Positions 5,455 to 7,952 of a DNA stretch of 7,952 nucleotides are shown here, piece after piece. Below the pieces are notes generated by a model. The model did no database searches. It was not told where the DNA came from and worked only from the letters and a program-made list of their open reading frames with translations. The stretch comes from Coriobacteriales bacterium (GTDB taxonomy: Bacteria > Actinomycetota > Coriobacteriia > Coriobacteriales > UBA8131). The DNA lies in contig JAIRTN010000155.1 in assembly GCA_031254905.1 (NCBI GenBank), positions 1 to 7,952 on the forward strand, written 5' to 3'. The position numbers and the translations under genes were made by a program. Numbering within the stretch: position 1 is the first letter of the stretch; each line of letters starts with the position of its first letter.

Positions 5455-5465
5455 GCACCCCGTAA

Positions 5466-7952
<2,487 letters not shown>

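Overview
The window is a run of housekeeping genes, all on the + strand, from a fairly GC-rich bacterium. It reads as two ribosomal-protein/translation clusters joined end to end. The order rplU-rpmA-obg-proB, the OCT domain on Obg, an L27 that starts directly at MAHKKG, and the long charged extension on SecE all fit the Actinomycetota. My tentative guess is an anaerobic Coriobacteriia-type lineage, but no 16S or marker search was possible, so the class is inference.

Layout. Positions 1-156 form a leader without a convincing gene and can fold into two adjacent stem-loops. Then come secE (157-690) and nusG (711-1241). A 151-bp gap holds a period-4 TAGN repeat and a strong hairpin before rplK (1393-2007). 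A 157-bp gap with several hairpins precedes rplA (2165-2896). A recognisable L10 leader with a terminator-like attenuator precedes rplJ (3086-3601) and rplL (3647-4030). rpoB does not follow rplL. Instead a good sigma-70-type promoter (4071-4099) starts rplU (4148-4981), rpmA (5024-5278), obg (5490-6992) and proB (6979 to the window end, partial). A 211-bp spacer carrying a 23-bp tandem duplication lies between rpmA and obg. obg and proB overlap by 14 bp.

How the genes work together. SecE is a core subunit of the SecYEG translocon. NusG links RNA polymerase to the ribosome. L11 and L1 build the two flexible stalks near the GTPase centre and E site, while L10 and L7/L12 form the factor-recruiting stalk. 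L21, L27 and Obg belong to late 50S structure and assembly. ProB starts proline synthesis and rides on the same transcript.

The main oddity is low-complexity charged tails on several core proteins: a basic N-terminal tail of about 80 residues on SecE, an acidic Ala/Glu C-terminal tail of about 50 residues on L11, a 174-residue Lys/Ala-rich histone-H1-like tail on L21, and an acidic tail on Obg. No mobile element, CRISPR array, tRNA or rRNA was found, and no unknown enzymatic system is visible. The most interesting signals are the ribosomal-protein tails and the non-coding leaders.
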